From Candolleomyces eurysporus (taxonomy: Eukaryota > Basidiomycota > Agaricomycetes > Agaricales > Psathyrellaceae): a stretch of DNA of 64,000 bases. Numbering within the stretch: the first letter of the stretch is position 1; every line of letters begins with the position of its first letter. Under the pieces are notes generated by a model, which was given only the letters and a program-made list of their open reading frames with translations, made no database searches and was not told the DNA's origin. Location of the stretch: positions 1 through 64,000 of the forward strand of contig JANBPK010000036.1 of NCBI GenBank assembly GCA_027579435.1, in the 5' to 3' direction. A program made the position numbers and the translations under genes. Positions 1 to 10,241 of the stretch are shown piece after piece.

Positions 1-466
1 CATATGTTGTTTTTATCCGTAATTTAAATGTATGATTGGTAGGCTCATTGTACCAAATATACTCATAGTTGGGGGCTGAATGAGAGGAACCATTGAAGAA
101 ATCTGGCTCCAAGTGGCTGTCCAGATAATATAGCACTGAGAGGTTATCACAAAAATCTGGCACTAAGTAGTCATTCATGTATCCCAGCACCTGGTAGCTG
201 TCCAAATAATCCTGCACTGAGTAGCTGTCCAAATAATCCAGCACTGAGTAGCTGTCCAAATAATCCAGCGCTGAATGGCTGTCCAAAAAATCCAGCGCTG
301 AATGGCTGTCCAAATAATCCGGCACTGGGTGACTGTCCAAACAATCCAGCACCAGGTCACAGTGGCTGCCTGTGCTTGCACTGACAGTCAGTGAACCTGA
401 GTGCAGGACCAATACAAGTAGTATACTTGGGAGAATAAGAGCACTGTAAAATTTGTGTAGAAGCAT
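1..466 (-). CDS. secreted protein of 9-residue tandem repeats (5' part, runs off window)
   Basis: An ATG at 464-466 opens a minus-strand frame with no stop to base 1 (about 155 codons), so the gene continues beyond the window. The first 30 or so residues form a signal peptide: a short Lys-containing start, a Leu/Ile/Val-rich core, and a small-residue end (TVSASTGS). From about residue 37 there are ten 9-residue units on the pattern [SP]-[VA]-[LP]-D-[YF]-L-D-S-[YH]. The central units (LDYLDSYSV-like) are nearly identical and the distal ones diverged. A Tyr/Asn-rich, non-repeated stretch follows. The DNA units are exactly 27 bp, so the array stays in frame, and the changes keep Asp and aromatic positions. 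I do not recognise the family. It could be a wall or adhesion protein, or a precursor cut into repeated peptides. No dibasic KR cleavage sites are seen in the visible part. The signal peptide, frame and repeats are seen directly; the role is unknown. Confidence 0.7.
   Translation of the reverse strand, partial: MLLHKFYSALILPSILLVLVLHSGSLTVSASTGSHCDLVLDCLDSHPVPDYLDSHSALDFLDSHSALDYLDSYSVLDYLDSYSVQDYLDSYQVLGYMNDYLVPDFCDNLSVLYYLDSHLEPDFFNGSSHSAPNYEYIWYNEPTNHTFKLRIKTTY
87..356. repeat. 27-bp minisatellite, about ten units, coding
   Basis: Ten consecutive 27-bp units without indels. Units at 195-356 are highly alike and share the core GCTGTCCAAATAATCC. Units at 87-194 are diverged. The period is a multiple of three and the array lies inside the minus-strand secreted-protein frame. 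Unit number probably varies between strains. Confidence 0.85.
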
Positions 467-534
467 GTCAAGATATTGATGCAAGAAATGGTGCCAGCAA
501 TGCGCGGTCAGAAATTGAACATCTGCCAAATAAT

Positions 535-542
535 TATAAATA
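535..542 (-). promoter_or_regulatory. TATA-like element upstream of the repeat-protein gene
   Basis: An A/T-rich stretch containing TATAAATA (TATTTATA on the minus strand) lies about 70 bp upstream of the minus-strand ATG at 466. The position suits a fungal TATA box. No transcript start is known. Confidence 0.35.
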
Positions 543-615
543 ATTATGACACCATATCACATTGTCATCATTTCTATGCCGTGCGCGCAAACGGTACGGC
601 GCGGCGCGGGAGAAT

Positions 616-642
616 CACGTGGAGTACACGTGAGGTCACGTG
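616..642. promoter_or_regulatory. three phased CACGTG E-boxes
   Basis: CACGTG occurs at 616-621, 627-632 and 637-642, with starts 11 and 10 bp apart. All three therefore face the same side of the helix. CACGTG is the site of bHLH factors of the Cbf1/Pho4 type. The cluster lies 150-176 bp upstream of the secreted repeat-protein gene, beyond its TATA-like element, as expected for an upstream activating element. Confidence 0.55.
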
Positions 643-1449
643 GGAAAGGTTGGCAGTTTTTCGTGGCTTAAAATCCCGGGTAAAAGAACGATGCTTACTA
701 CGTAAACCCTCGTAATGTTCGTGGTGGTTCGCTGCCTCGGGGAGGTAGGGACGGGAAGCGAGCAGCCAGCAAACGGTGTCGGCAACGGTGGATAACCAGA
801 TTCAACAGTTGGAACAATTGACCCTACCCCCGTGCCCACCGTGACATTACGCATCACTTGGTCACAACTGCTTGCAAAAAAGAAAACAGTACTGCAGTTT
901 ATTTTGCAAACGACTGTAATCCTAGCGCCTGGCAACTCAATTCTTTTGACCTTACCTGCTTTGACCGTGAACCGCGAACCGTGAACCGCGAGCAGCCTCC
1001 CAGTTGGCCGGATTTACTGATGCGCTCGGCATCATGGTACCTCCAGATCTTGCCTCTTCACCTCTAAGTTTGTCCATAAGCAACCATCTCAAGTTTCTCG
1101 AGCTCTTGTCTTCCTTCCAGATGCTCCCATACCTTTTCCGACTATCCTTTGCACTACAATCGGGTCTATTTTTCTAAATCATTATCTTTTCCGGAGATCT
1201 TTGACGACCCTGCCCTGGACGTTGTATCGCTATCATTCTCCCGTCTATTGGGATTGCAAGTTGTACTATACCGTATCATTATTCCTTGGACGGACTCACC
1301 TCTTAAATGGTATCAAATTTTTGAAGTACGATGAGGGAACGAGCTGAGGATATCTGACCGATAGCGATGATGAAAAACGGTCCCGCACCGGTGAGAATGT
1401 CGGAGTCGGGGACTGGCGCGCTGCAGCGCCGCTACAATAGATATCAGCC
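643..1449. other. no gene recognised
   Basis: Only short unconvincing frames. A short direct repeat near 967-990 (ACCGCGAACC-type) and pyrimidine-rich stretches are visible. No conserved domain or RNA gene was recognised. Confidence 0.4.
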
Positions 1450-1758
1450 TTCTATTGTCGCCGAGAGGTTGTGCACGTACACATCTGCCGTATTCCCAAG
1501 CTTGTTCGTCAGCGGAATGGAGTTGACTGTTTTGGCTGAAATGTACATAGGTGATACCACAAACAGCAATGTCGTCGACAGAACTTTGTCGTAAGATCAG
1601 ATTTCTAGCATTTATAGCTGTAATAGCTCCTTCTACTCCAGAAGGAACGATCACCAGGTGCATGATTGCGATAGTACCGGAGGATCAAAAGACGGTAGGG
1701 GTCAAATATCTGAGTCTCTCCTGAATTGTAGGTAGCTGACAAAACGCGAGAGGTCGCT
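1450..1758. repeat. dispersed repeat, copy A
   Basis: This stretch matches 10498-10865 in the same orientation. Both begin TATTGTCGCCGAGAGGTT and share CCGTATTCCCAAGCTTG, the AATGTCGTCGACAGAA segment, and a tail ending GCTGACAAAAC-CGAGAGG. Copy B is longer because of internal insertions or copy A deletions. No reading frame is conserved, and no terminal inverted repeats or target-site duplications were made out. It may be a mobile-element fragment or duplicated non-coding DNA. Confidence 0.6.
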
Positions 1759-2082
1759 AAAGCGGACATGCAGCGAATCCAAGCGGCCATTGCACCATTT
1801 TCAACACGATCGACGACGCCCACTGCTCAAACGGCGAACCCCGGCATTCTTAACGGACTATTGGATACCTCTCCCCGACTCAAATATCTGTCAGAAACCT
1901 CAAAGCGCCGGCACTGACACCCCACGATTCAGAGTCTCCGACAGGGTCGCTCGGGCTTTCAGAAGACGCGTCCACTTCTTCATTGACCCCATGTCCAAGA
2001 AGTATAAGATATCCTGACAATTATTGTACTAGTACTCTTTTCGATACAAATGTCAATCATTGAATCGATGTCACGAAGGGTA
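1759..2082. other. no gene recognised
   Basis: The sequence between the dispersed repeat and the AROM relic holds one 75-codon frame without recognisable similarity. Confidence 0.3.
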
Positions 2083-3920
2083 TCACACTCCTACTGAATT
2101 TGCATTTCCATGCAAAGAGTCCCATTCCGGTTCATATTCCTCCCCCCTACATCCTTCATACTTTTGCGGAAGGCCCCAACAGTTCGAAAGCCGTGTTGTG
2201 CACGGTAGGCGACATCGAGTGACCCATCGGCGTTCCAAAGGGGTCGAATTTCTTGGCTGGAAGAAGTCCAAGGATATGGGGGGTTTGTTGGATCTGCTTA
2301 AACGACAACTGGCCTGGAGCCGCCTTGTTAGGAAGCAAAAGATGCGACACCGGCGTCAAGATCGTGTTCAGAATTTTCGACATCTGGCCTTCGCCTCCCA
2401 TGTTGATCGCAATCAATCATTTACCACCAGGAAGCTTCCCAAGCGAGGCCGCAGAGTCGTAGAGAGCAAAGTTGTCTTGCAAGGTTTCAGCTTTCCCCAC
2501 AAGCTTGACGATATCACCAACCCGACTGGCAATGTCGTACTTCTCCTTGACACCAGGCGTTCCACTTCATTCCGCCACTCCGGACATGCCAAGACGCGAT
2601 GATCTGCGAGGTAACCTTCTTCGAGACCAACTCGCGAGTCCCCCACTCCAGCAACGAAATCTCCACGTCCAGGCACTCCGCGCCAAGACACAACCCAGCA
2701 TTCAACAACGCCAACGCCTCCTTGAACGCCTTATCAGGGAACGCTGGAACCTGACTCTTGGTCCTGACAGTGAAAACGGTAAGAAGACCTGTCACCCTGC
2801 ATAGATGTGCAACTTGCTCGGCGACATACGAGATCGACGGAATCTTATCCCCAGTCGTCTCATAGTTGTTTTCCGACTTCAACCATCGACCTCAACTCCA
2901 ACGCATCCACCCCCTCCGTCAGCTCTTCATTGAACGGGAACGCCTGCTGAACCTCGGGATAAGTGAGGGAGTCAGGCCTCCTCCCAGGTTCAAAATTGGG
3001 CTGCACTCCGGTCGAATGCTTGAAGAAGTGGGCGATTTCGTTCTACTTGGCGGGTGCCTGAGCAGAGCTGAGTGATCCCGAAGTGAGGTCTCCAACGGGG
3101 TTGATGAAGTCGTGGCTTGAGCATTCCGAGAACCAAGACTCCCTGCGCTTGAAGACGCCGATGATGGGCTCCTAGTAGCCGGGTCGAGCAGAGTCGGCAT
3201 TGAGGTACTTGGCAATCTCGTCGATAGGTCGAGCGACGTGAACCACTGGACCCTTGTCCGGAGCATACTCCTTCAACACTTCACGCGCTGCTGCTGGAGT
3301 CTCGACGATCCCCTCCTCCAAAGCTGATAATATGCGACTCGGGCCCGACTTGTCCACTACCGGCTCCTTCAGAATCTGCGATTCCGCCTCTCGGAAGGCA
3401 ACCCATCCTTTCTGATAAACCAACTCCCGGACGCCAATGCGGAGCTTTGTCTTAAGATACTGGTCTGCGTCGACGAAAGTCCAACCGAGAGCAGAAGCAG
3501 CGAGTTCCCGTTCCTCTCATGCCAATCAGGAAGACAGACGCAGCCGAGTCGTGTTGCTGCGCTCCGCTTGCCGAACCAACCCCATGAAGACTAGCGAGGT
3601 CGCCTCCCTAACCTTGATGCCGATCTGGCAAGAGCGTGATAAAAATAAGAAACCAGGGGACTAGGAAGAAGGGTAGAAGGTGTATCTTGTTCTCGAGATC
3701 ATCCCACCGGTTAGGCCAAGTCTTCTCCACACGCCGCTTCTCCTCGATGATCGTGTTCTCGATGACAGTGCTAAGCACACTCAACGCCGTCGCGACTTGA
3801 CAGTCGTCATAACAGTGCGTACCAACGCCGCGCTTGAGCTCCGCGATGGGCTGCAAATAATCTTGAGGCCATCGTCCAGCTTGACAGTATCAGTGGAAGA
3901 TGGATGTCGGGTATCTGAGC
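2083..3920 (-). pseudogene. ARO1: relic of pentafunctional AROM polypeptide (EPSPS end, SK, DHQD, SDH start)
   Basis: Read on the minus strand, pieces of AROM follow in the order of the living enzyme. The EPSP synthase end is at 3900-3650 ([24 protein letters not shown]). Shikimate kinase is at 3560-3100 (IGMRGTG, FVDADQYLKT, KGWVAFREAE, SWFSECSSHDF). 3-Dehydroquinase is at 2990-2400. The shikimate dehydrogenase start is at 2350-2083 (KAAPGQLS, GHSMSPTVHNTAFELLG, then LPQKYE in another frame). The pieces lie in different frames with stops between them. The 3-dehydroquinate synthase half and most of the dehydrogenase are absent. The kinase P-loop is deleted after GTG, removing the Walker A Lys and shifting frame. 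In EPSPS, the usual HCYDDHR reads HCYDDCQ. A functional ARO1 should exist elsewhere, because the shikimate pathway is essential for prototrophy. Confidence 0.85.
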
Positions 3921-5245
3921 CATCAAAAGAGCGCTGTCGTCGATTTGGGTTCCTGAGTACCGCTCAGGGAGAAGCTATGGATGCGAAAGCCAGGTAAATA
4001 AATTCCTTGGTTCTCGGGAGAATTGACGGTGTTGCCTGCGAGGGAGAAGTCGCGGTGGAAGATATGCTCTGCAGAAGCAAAATGATATATGGCTGATGGC
4101 AGCTGATCGGGGGTGACGGTGGTTTCGCTTGATCAGTAACGCGCTTGGTGGCGATGTCCTTGAGTCGAGGCCGCCGACGTGCGGTGGATAGAGCCGCATC
4201 GACGGGCATCATCGTCCTTAAAGCTTAAAGCTTAATCGTGCGCCCCGACTTGCGGACTTCCTTAAGGAAGGCCCGGCAGAGATTCTCGTGTTGCATGTAC
4301 CCATTACCTGCTCGCCCGAACCTTCACGCTGACGGGATCTACACATTGGCCGGCTTCCCTGATGCCCCATAGGAAAGTTAAGGCGGCGTTTAGAGCCTCG
4401 AATCACAAGACCCACCTCAGTGCTAGGTGCGGAGTCGTACTCCTCTGCTTCGTGTGTTTGCGTTTCATCGTCATCACCTGCCCCTGTTCATCCCGTTCCC
4501 GTTGTGGCGCTGAACAGCATTGAAGAGAGGTGTTCTTCCAGGACCGGAGATGCGAGTAAACCTTACATTCCCTTCTTGCTGATCGCCAGACCGGTCCTTG
4601 TATTTAGAAGTCAGTTCAGACAAATCTATCATTGTTACCGAAGTTCAATGGTGCCCATTTTGCGATGCAAACCTCAGGTGTGGAGGACATTGCTTGTAAT
4701 TCCTGTGCAGCACTACGGATTCGTCCACAGCCCATCGAGCTTCGATCATGACAACGAATTTGCCTTTTTTCGAGATGTGCACGTTCACCTTGTTTGAACA
4801 CCTATTCCGTCTCCCTATAGGTCCCTGCCCTGCAACGAGAAACCTGGGCGATGACATCGAATTTTTGGTCCAACGTAGCTGTGGTAAGCAGAGCTCATAA
4901 ATAGCATTTTTTATTGTCTGACTTCCGAGCAGCATCACACATGGGGCCGGTCAAAACCGAAGTTCAGTTACATACAGAACCATCGGTATATTCGATCAGC
5001 ATCGTGACGTTGCATCGTCGAGATGCAGATGCTGTCACTAATCTTCCGTTCTTTCACCTCTCTTCTTCCACTAGCTTCATGATCAGCTATCGATTGCTGA
5101 TTGAACTTGCTCTTGGTTCCCGGCGGGACTGAATTATGGCATCGCACCCTCGAGCTACCTGTATATAGTAGTTGAAAGACTGCAAGGAAGCGACATATCC
5201 TTGTTCCTCCCACCCACTCATCTCGGAAAGCGCCGAGCGACCCCA
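3921..5245. other. no gene recognised; possible promoter before the 7-TM gene
   Basis: Short overlapping frames on both strands show no recognisable product. A TATA-like TGTATATAG at about 5158-5168 lies some 80 bp before the ATG chosen for the next gene. Further AROM debris may extend to about 4200 but I could not align it. Confidence 0.3.
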
Positions 5246-6963
5246 ATGTCTCTTCTCCCACGATTCTGGTCGTATCCTTTGTTCGACCATTTCAGCCCAT
5301 ACATTTGGTCGATAAGTCCTTTTTCAAGCGAAGACGACCTCTCCCTGTCTCCAGATATTAGTGACCTGTTACTGATTGATTTAGTGACATGCATATCCCT
5401 CTCGGTTATGACAGGTTTCGCCCTCTTTATGAGTCTGGTCGTCCACCCTTTGCTGACCCTCCCCCCCCTCTCCAGGGATACTCGCAGGAACATCAGTCAC
5501 GCTCATCAGATCGATTGTTCGACAGAATCGGATTTGCCGAAACCTCCCTCCCGCGAAACATAGAACGAGCGCTTACGCTGTCGGAAGCCTCGTCTTGTTC
5601 TCGCTATTCGCTGCTGGAAGCATCATCTACTGCGCAAAGATTATCCTGTTGATAAAGGAGCTGTTGTGCTTCGCTAGGACCCTCAAGCTGAGCGAAGATA
5701 ATAATGTTATAGAGGCTTTTCGGTGTAATGGGAGCTTATTCCCTATTGCAAACTCGTTGCGGCCTGAAATACCCGATAGAGACATGCTTGACTATGTGCT
5801 GTCTTTTGCGTTTGGGATTATAGCTCAGCTTGTACTTTTTATTGCAGATGGCCTCTTGGTAAGGCTTTCTTTTTTTTGCCACAATAGCCCAGAGGCTAAC
5901 TTCCCGTTTTCATTTCTTTCTATGATTTAGGTGTACCGATGCTATCTTATTTTCATTGATAGACGAGCGGTTTATATACCCGTTATAGCTATCTATGCCA
6001 TTTGTGTCAGTGAGTATGAATCTCATTATCCCGGGTAGACATACACATATTCAACCATTTTAGTAATCTCAATGATCGAATTGTATCCTACTCTCAGACC
6101 CCAGGACAGGTTTTTTTATATCAGAAGATCTCGAGCAGAGTCCACCCCGCTTCAATTAGTAGCAGAGTCTTATCTGCCGATAGCGTGGTTCGTCAGCTCT
6201 CTCACTACAAACGTTCTAGTCACCGCCTTCATCATTTCCCGTATTTTCCGTCAACTGCCCCTCGCTGCTAGCTGCTCTCGTGCCACGTAGGTTAAATTTG
6301 ACTTTGGGGGCCATTTCACTGAATGGACCTCCAGAACATCCAGGCAGCCGCTTGACAGCGATGGGCAAGTCACGCAAGACAGTGATGGAGGTGGTGGTGG
6401 GGAAGGTGACAGGGGGGGTCAGAAGACGCTTGACCATGCTAGTTTCGAATCTCCGACTCCGACGCAAAGGCAGAGATGTTGTGCATAGGTGGCACTGGCG
6501 GTCGGTGTACACCAGGGTCATCATCATATTGGTTGAAGCTGCCTTTCCCCCCGCACTTTTTGGCATCGTTGCGGCGGTCAGGTGCTATGTTCCCCCGAGG
6601 ATAATCGACGGGTACTATATTCCCCCGGGGATGGTAGCGCGTCTTTTCCTGACGCTTTGGCTTGGGACTAGTGTACGTCCTTTTTCATCGTGGCCCTGCG
6701 CGTGTACAGGTACTGACCTCATTTATGTTTATGTTATGAAGGTCTTGGCCCCGCAACTCATTGCTATTCACGCATTACAGAGGAGGCAGCACTCGATGCT
6801 CGAAGTTGCATCACTAAATCATGGTACGGGGACAAAGGAGAGATCTCAGCTAGAGCCTATAGTGTTTAGATTGCGACATGACATCGAGACGCAAGCAACG
6901 AACGAAGAGTTTACCAATATCGGGTCTCCGGGCTCGTCCAGACGAGGTGAAGAGCATCATTGA
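5246..6963 (+). CDS. putative 7-TM integral membrane protein, fungal receptor-like
   Basis: Several hydrophobic exons line up as a multi-pass membrane protein of a type common in mushrooms. They are a first segment near 5375-5460, then VGSLVLFSLFAAGSIIYC (about 5577-5630) and the helix before IADGLL. A clear GT-AG intron ends at about 5930 and joins IADGLL to VYRCYLIF, the family's loop motif. Further segments are IPVIAIYAICVS, ESYLPIAWFVSSL and VIIILVEAAFPPALFGIVAAV. The end LAPQLIAIHALQRRQ matches the membrane exit before a cytoplasmic tail. The tail is short, Glu/Arg-rich, and ends at TGA 6961-6963. The first exons and the join around 6290-6470 are uncertain; the ATG at 5246 is a guess. 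The ligand and function are unknown. Receptor or transporter-like roles are both possible. Confidence 0.5.
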
Positions 6964-8064
6964 ATCGACAGAGTCCAAGCGACAGTACTTCACCGGGAGA
7001 TGACGGGAGCCAAGACCGCACTTATGAAGAAGCGTTTGAATGTACGGTTATCCGTGTGTATTGGTACAGTCAGGCTATTTTGCTTTGTGTGTACGTAGTA
7101 AAACACGTCTGATCTCCCTGCGTTCTAGCGTGTTAAATCGTGCGATCCGCCGGCTACCCCAGTCAGGCCTGTTCCAGACATGGATGTAAACTCTGAAAGT
7201 TCAACCCTCACATCGAATTTACCATCGGAAATCGAACCTCAGCTTGAACTCTTCATACCATCGTCTGAACAGCCAAACGCACCGGGCAAAGTCAAATGAT
7301 ATCGCTGACGGTGACTCCGTTCAATCTACCCTCACTCATCACATTCACCTCCGCATTCTGTCTAATGGCGGCTAAGAATAATCTGGCGCACTTGAAGGCG
7401 AGTCTTTTGCAGAAGCCAACGCTTCCAAGATGTGCAAACTTTAAAAGCGTCCGGCAAACCAGACTCAGAGCCCATTTGATCTCAGCTCTTCTTATTCTGC
7501 ACCTATGTGAAGTGGCCGATGCTTTGCATAGCAAGCCCCGAGGCATTTTTGCTTGTATTAAAGCAGAAGCAGGCAAATAGTTGAAGGAGAGCAGCAAAGA
7601 CACTTGCACCGGGAGTGGAAACCGGAAGCAGAAATAAAATTCCACAAACCAAAAATCGGAGAGCAGCGGCTGGGGTGATGCTGCATTGATGGCTGCAGAT
7701 GCGTGAAGCACCGTCTTGGCGCAAGATTGACACTCCATAGTACCCGAGTCAAAAATGCCTCATAACTAGGTCGATAAGTAACTCTTAATGTGTCAATAGC
7801 ATCATCATATTCACTCTCATGGTTGGCCCAGTGGCTCAGGGCCTCTCAGCCCAATTGCACGCCCAGCGCACTGAGCTCGTTGTGGCTGAGAGGGACTCGA
7901 AGTATAGGGAAGAAGAGCATCGAATCTATTGCAAAAGTATGCGCTTAATTCAGTCACCTCGAAGTTATGAATTTATTGACAATCTGCACTGCCTGTTCGA
8001 ATAGTACGCGAAAGAGAAACGGGACGGAGCCACTGGAATTCAGCCGTGCCCAGATACTCTATCT
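6964..8064. other. no gene recognised
   Basis: Frames of 60-150 codons occur on both strands (for example 7292-7738 minus and 7296-7580 plus) but overlap in antisense and show no conserved motif. The region carries the 3' flanks of the 7-TM gene and of P450-1. Confidence 0.3.
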
Positions 8065-10241
8065 TCACTCGTTCGCTGGGTCGGAAGTGAGGAGGTTTTG
8101 AATCAGCTCTTTGTGTCGGTCTGAGCGAGGAGTGATGGAGCATTTTGGGGGATCAGGGTGGCTACCGTCGTAAGGTCGAAGTCAATTTCTAAAATCTCAT
8201 GATGGATCAAGCTATTTTCAACGTACCATATAAGTCCAATGCTGAACGAAGGCTTTATATCCGGGTTACCGTTCGCGTCCTTTGGAACGGAGACGTCGAA
8301 TACAGCTAAGACGGAGGAGATTAAGACGTAGAGGGTGTCGACAGCGATGTATTGACCGGGGCAGATTCTGTATATTATATCGCAAGTTCGTCAGATGAAC
8401 TCCAATTGTTGGAGGGAGTTTGGCTCTAAATTCTGTCTTCTCACCTTCTGCCAAATCCAAACACGGCTTCTGGGTTAGTCACTTCTGGGTTGATCTTCCC
8501 GTCCTTGATGAACCTGTCAGGATTGAAGGTGAAGGGATCTGGGTAGGTCTCGGGGTCGTGGAGGATGTGCCTTGATAATAAAGAATATTAACGATTTAAG
8601 GGATGCGTGGCCTTGAAGACGTACCATATGTTCCCCATTACGACAGTGCCTTTGGGAATAAAATATCCTTCGTATACATCGTCTTCTGAAGTCGAGTGTG
8701 CGATGGCTACATGATGGCTTAGTTGGTGTACTGCAGCCAAGAGTAGTTAGGCAGGTACCTAGAGGAGCCGGCTGGTGCCACCTTAATAGCTCCATGATGA
8801 GCGCTTCGAGGTATACCAGCTGAGGCCGATCGTTGAAGTCTGGCAGTCTGCCATTGCCCACCACCTCGTCTATTTCTTTCTGAGCGCGTTTCTGCACCTC
8901 GGGGTACATTGATAGCACGAGAAAGAATGCGATAGCAGAGGAGAAGCTCTAAAGACCATTGTGTTAATAAGCACATTTTAGCTTAGAAAGTGCTATGACT
9001 TACGGTGTCGGATGCAGCTAAGCGGGGTTGATTAAAAGTTCGTTGACTGCTGAGATAGTCGCCCTATTTGACAGGTACTTACCAACATAGACTTGACCGG
9101 AAGAATCTTCAGCGATCTTATAGGCTTCTTCGTAGCTTGGATCGTCGGCGTCTGGGAGGTTTTCGATCATGCGCGTAGCCACACATGGCGTTGCAATTCC
9201 TTGTTTCTTTAACCCATGGTCAATAACAGCGCTGAGGTTAACGGAAAGTCAGACGAAGAACTCACGTATCGATCATAGATTAACTTGAACGGAACTACCC
9301 TCGATTCGAGCCCCGTTTCTCGGTAGTACCGCGCAACCTTTTTCCAACCAGCGCCTGGCATCCATTCAGGGACGTATGTGAGCCAGGGTACGAGATCGAC
9401 CAGGAATGCACCTGTTCGTCCGGCAATACTGAAGCCATCGTTTGTCACATTGGGTTTGGTGACTAAAGGGTCGTCGAGGCCTTTTGGCTTGATACCATAT
9501 GTAGCTGTGATGATGATGTTGGTGAAGTATCTATAGCGCAGCACATTCTGAGCTCAGTAGAGGTTAGAGAACTGGAAAGATTATAGGACTCACATCTTGC
9601 TATGCTCACTATAGTTGCTCGGATGGGATAACAGAGCTTTCACAAAACCTATTCTTTCGTCCAAGATGATGGGATGGTAGAGATCCACCACGGTCTGGTT
9701 GAAATTCGCGTGGAACTCGCGACGCTGCTTTCTCCACATAGGGGAGTAACTCATGACACTGAAGTAGTCGTTATACTTCATTCTGTAGATGTATACCGGC
9801 GTCAGTAATTTCTATCAGAGCGGACGCCTATAAGTACCCACTCTCCACACATCATGGGAAGCCAGGGTCGGTCTGAGTATACGTTTGACCGTTTTTCCAA
9901 CAAGTCGTCTGTGCGCTTGAGCGATGATAGAATAATCACCCTCGCTCCAAGGGACCCCAAGAGATACATATCGCCTGCGATAAATTCGTTAGGTGAGGGT
10001 AAGCCTTGAGGTGCACGAAGGCATACTTACCATATTGTTTAGCAAGGTTCGAGTAGTGGCGGACTGGGTCGCCCGGTGCAATCATGTCCAAAAGGTTCCC
10101 AATGACCGGATATCCCGGGGGACCTGGAGGTAGGGGTCGGCGTGAAGCATGGCTTCGAGTCCAAAGTCGCCAAACGACAAGTAGCACGAGGAATGTCGCA
10201 ACCAACGGCTGCTTGAGAAAGTCTAGCATGGCCATCTCCAT
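8065..10241 (-). CDS. cytochrome P450 monooxygenase (P450-1)
   Basis: This is an intron-rich microsomal P450. Exon 1, from the ATG at 10239-10241, gives an N-terminal anchor followed by the proline hinge PLPPGPPGYPVIGNLLD. The WRKQRREFHANF helix-C exon and GIKPKGLDDPLV follow. The I-helix motif AASDT sits in a 14-nt exon (9004-9017). Then come the K-helix ELLRWHQ (ExxR), the PDRF region, and the heme loop FGFGRR/ICPG, whose Cys ligand lies after an intron. The last exon reads HPDPPKCSITPRSDRHKEL and stops at 8065-8067. All expected motifs are present, so it looks functional. The start agrees with the paralogue P450-2. It would insert oxygen into a small lipophilic substrate using NADPH-P450 reductase; the substrate is unknown. 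It is divergent from TF1, mirroring the P450-2/TF3 pair. Confidence 0.88.

Noticed and set aside
87..356. CRISPR-like array
   Set aside because: Units are contiguous 27-bp repeats without spacers, in a fungal gene, and in frame with a signal-peptide ORF.
1..466. Dikaritin-type peptide precursor with kexin sites
   Set aside because: Repeats and signal peptide fit, but no Lys-Arg sites flank the repeats and no UstY-like (DUF3328) or tyrosinase gene is seen nearby. Kept only as a possibility.
7292..7738. 148-codon minus-strand ORF
   Set aside because: Cys/Leu-rich, overlapped by an antisense frame of similar length; no motif or promoter recognised.
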